DNA from: Symbiodinium natans
Taxonomy: Eukaryota > Sar > Dinophyceae > Suessiales > Symbiodiniaceae
DNA: 27,500 nt
Direction of reading: 5' to 3'
NCBI GenBank assembly: GCA_905221605.1
Contig: CAJNDS010001580.1
Span: 479,724-507,223, forward strand
The notes beneath the pieces are model-generated. The model did not search any database. It was given only the letters and a program-made list of their open reading frames with translations, and was not told where the DNA came from. The translations under genes were made by a program, and so were the position numbers. Shown here one piece after another: positions 1-27,500 of the stretch. Every line of letters begins with the position of its first letter. Position 1 is the first letter of the stretch.

Positions 1-97
1 AAAGGAGTCCGTAAACAGAAGGGTGAGCTAAGACTTCTGAAGTCACTGATCCAAACCCTAATCTCTACATTTGTAGGCCCTAGGAGGTTTAGGGCTT

Positions 98-243
98 AGG
101 GTCTGGCCCTAAACCCTAAACCCTGAAGGTTTAGGGTTTTTAGGGTTTTGGGTTTTTAGGGTTTAGGGTTTAGGGTTTAGGGTTTAGGGTTTAGGGTTTA
201 GGGTTTAGGGTTTAGGGTTTAGGGTTTAGGGTTTAGGGCTAGC
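98..243. repeat. TTTAGGG array beside exon 29
   Basis: About a dozen nearly perfect TTTAGGG units at 150-238, preceded by a short CCCTAAA run (101-123), together an inverted pair. Positions 1-97 are non-repetitive and show no gene. Because unique sequence continues on the other side this is interstitial, not a chromosome end. Confidence 0.93.
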
Positions 244-26522
<26,279 letters not shown>

Positions 26523-26537
26523 CTGAGTGTTACCGAA

Positions 26538-26718
26538 TTAGGGTTTAGGGTTTAGGGTTTAGGGTTTAGGGTTTAGGGTTTAGGGTTTAGGGTTTAGGGT
26601 TTAGGGTGACCCGGGAGTAACCTAGGAACAAACAGGGTACCCTTTTTGGTTGTAAGGGCATTGTAAGGGAACCCCAACCCCAACAAAAAGGAAATAAGGG
26701 CCTCTCCCTGTCCTAGTT
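26538..26718. repeat. TTTAGGG array joined to repeat A copy 4
   Basis: Clean array beside exon 1 ends TTTAGGGTGACCCGGGAGT, opening repeat A (26607-26718), as at 13008 and 19378. Confidence 0.87.
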
Positions 26719-26896
26719 ACAGTAAATCTCTAAACTAAAAAGGCCCTATGATGAGCTGCACCTGTTGATTTCTAACTTAGGTTCTATGTACTTTGTGACT
26801 TTTCCGCATTGTGGTACGTTTTGGGGCTAAGCACCCAGAAGGCTCCGTAGCATAGTCGGAATCGCAAAAGGGAAGAGAGCCCGCCGTCCCTTTCTT

Positions 26897-27026
26897 TAGG
26901 ATAGTTACATGGGCCCTTAATATGATCGTTACCTCCCCCGAAAAGGTTCTGAAGTATGGGCCCTGAATTTGTGCAGGGTACATAAGGGTATTTAAGGAGC
27001 CCCTTTTCAGGGTCCATACCTAAGGG
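26897..27026. repeat. Repeat B copy 3
   Basis: TAGTTACATGGGCCCTTAAT, GGTTCTGAAGTATGGGCCC and GGGTATTTAAGGAGCCCC align with copy 2 in the same orientation. A short fourth piece is at 17572-17615. Confidence 0.82.
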
Positions 27027-27064
27027 ACCGTGTATCTACCCCAAGACCTTACTTAACCACTGAC

Positions 27065-27185
27065 ACCCAAGAGCAACCTAGGAACAAAAAGGGTGCCCTT
27101 TTTGGGTTAAAGGGGGCTTCTAAGGGGCTTCTAAGGGGACCTGAACCCTGAAGAAAGGGAATCAGGGCCCACTTCGGGTCCTGGC
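27065..27185. repeat. Repeat A copy 5
   Basis: GAGCAACCTAGGAACAAAA, GGGTGCCCTTTTTGGG, AAAGGGAATCAGGGCC and CACTTCGGGTCCTGG align with the other copies. It carries a small tandem duplication of GGCTTCTAAGG and has no array at its start. Confidence 0.82.
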
Positions 27186-27500
27186 TACGGCGAGTCTTGT
27201 GAAGGGAGCCTAATGAAATGGTTGGGGTTTACGGGTTAGGGGGTTCGGGCTGCCATTGCGAGGGTGTAGACCCTAAACCCCCATGAGAAGACTCCCCGCA
27301 AAACCCGAAGCTTGCTTCTCGGGCTGTACTCCCTAAAACCTTACGAAACCTGAGACTACGTCCTCAGGCTACAAACTCCAAACGCAGTGCTCAGGTCGTT
27401 GTTTGCTAGAGCTGTAGCTTCATGGGAGGTTGCTTTCGGAAAACTTGCCATTCAAGCGTTTCAGGGATCTTAGTCTCAGGTTGTAACCCTAAACCCTATG

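Larger units (their letters stand above)
26523..27500 (-). other. Incomplete upstream intron (5' end off window)
   Basis: No PFOR exon was recognised here. It holds a TTTAGGG array directly beside exon 1 (26538-26605), repeat A copies at 26607-26718 and 27065-27185, repeat B at 26897-27026, and non-repetitive sequence at 26720-26890 and 27190-27490. The last bases begin another CCCTAAA run. Confidence 0.6.

Noticed and set aside
1-240. A true chromosome end at the left edge
   Set aside because: Unique sequence occurs outside the array and similar arrays occur throughout the window in both orientations.

Overview
The window looks like nuclear DNA of a dinoflagellate. Three things point there: plant/alveolate-type telomeric heptamers (TTTAGGG) throughout, splice sites dominated by GC donors with AG|G acceptors, and a fragment resembling a mitochondrial cox3 gene. 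The genus cannot be told from the sequence alone. There is no prokaryotic gene layout and no long open reading frame. Almost every long frame is an artefact of repeats or runs across an exon edge into intron.

One gene explains nearly the whole window. On the minus strand I can chain 29 very short exons (26 to 99 nt, 1659 nt in total) from 26522 down to 244. All 28 joins keep frame and give about 552 residues of pyruvate:ferredoxin oxidoreductase (PFOR, or the PFOR half of pyruvate:NADP+ oxidoreductase, PNO). The residues run in family order: the linker before the ferredoxin domain, both CxxCxxCxxxCP [4Fe-4S] motifs, the proximal-cluster cysteines, the thiamine-diphosphate motif, and the C-terminal FELD...NRF segment. 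The N-terminal half lies upstream of 27500. Any fused flavodoxin/reductase half would lie below position 1. Exons are about 6 % of the gene. The 28 introns run from 379 to 2853 nt (mean about 880).

The unusual signal is in the introns. Read on the coding strand, most begin near the donor with TTTAGGG arrays and end near the acceptor with CCCTAAA arrays. By eye this holds for about 18 of 28 five-prime sides and 24 of 28 three-prime sides, so the two ends of an intron could pair in the pre-mRNA and bring the splice sites together. Chosen donors are mostly GC (21 of 28), with 5 GT and 2 probable GA. Several splice sites sit in short direct repeats, as expected for introner-type insertion.

Introns also hold dispersed repeat families of about 110-140 bp (called A and B here), a weaker family C, three foldback elements, locally homogenised variants of the telomeric unit (TTTTAGGG, TTTATAGGG, TTTGAGGG, TTTAGGGG), microsatellites, long G/C homopolymers, and a few exon-like blocks outside the PFOR frame. 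The largest intron (324-3176) carries the AT-rich cox3-like mitochondrial insertion at about 1848-2232.
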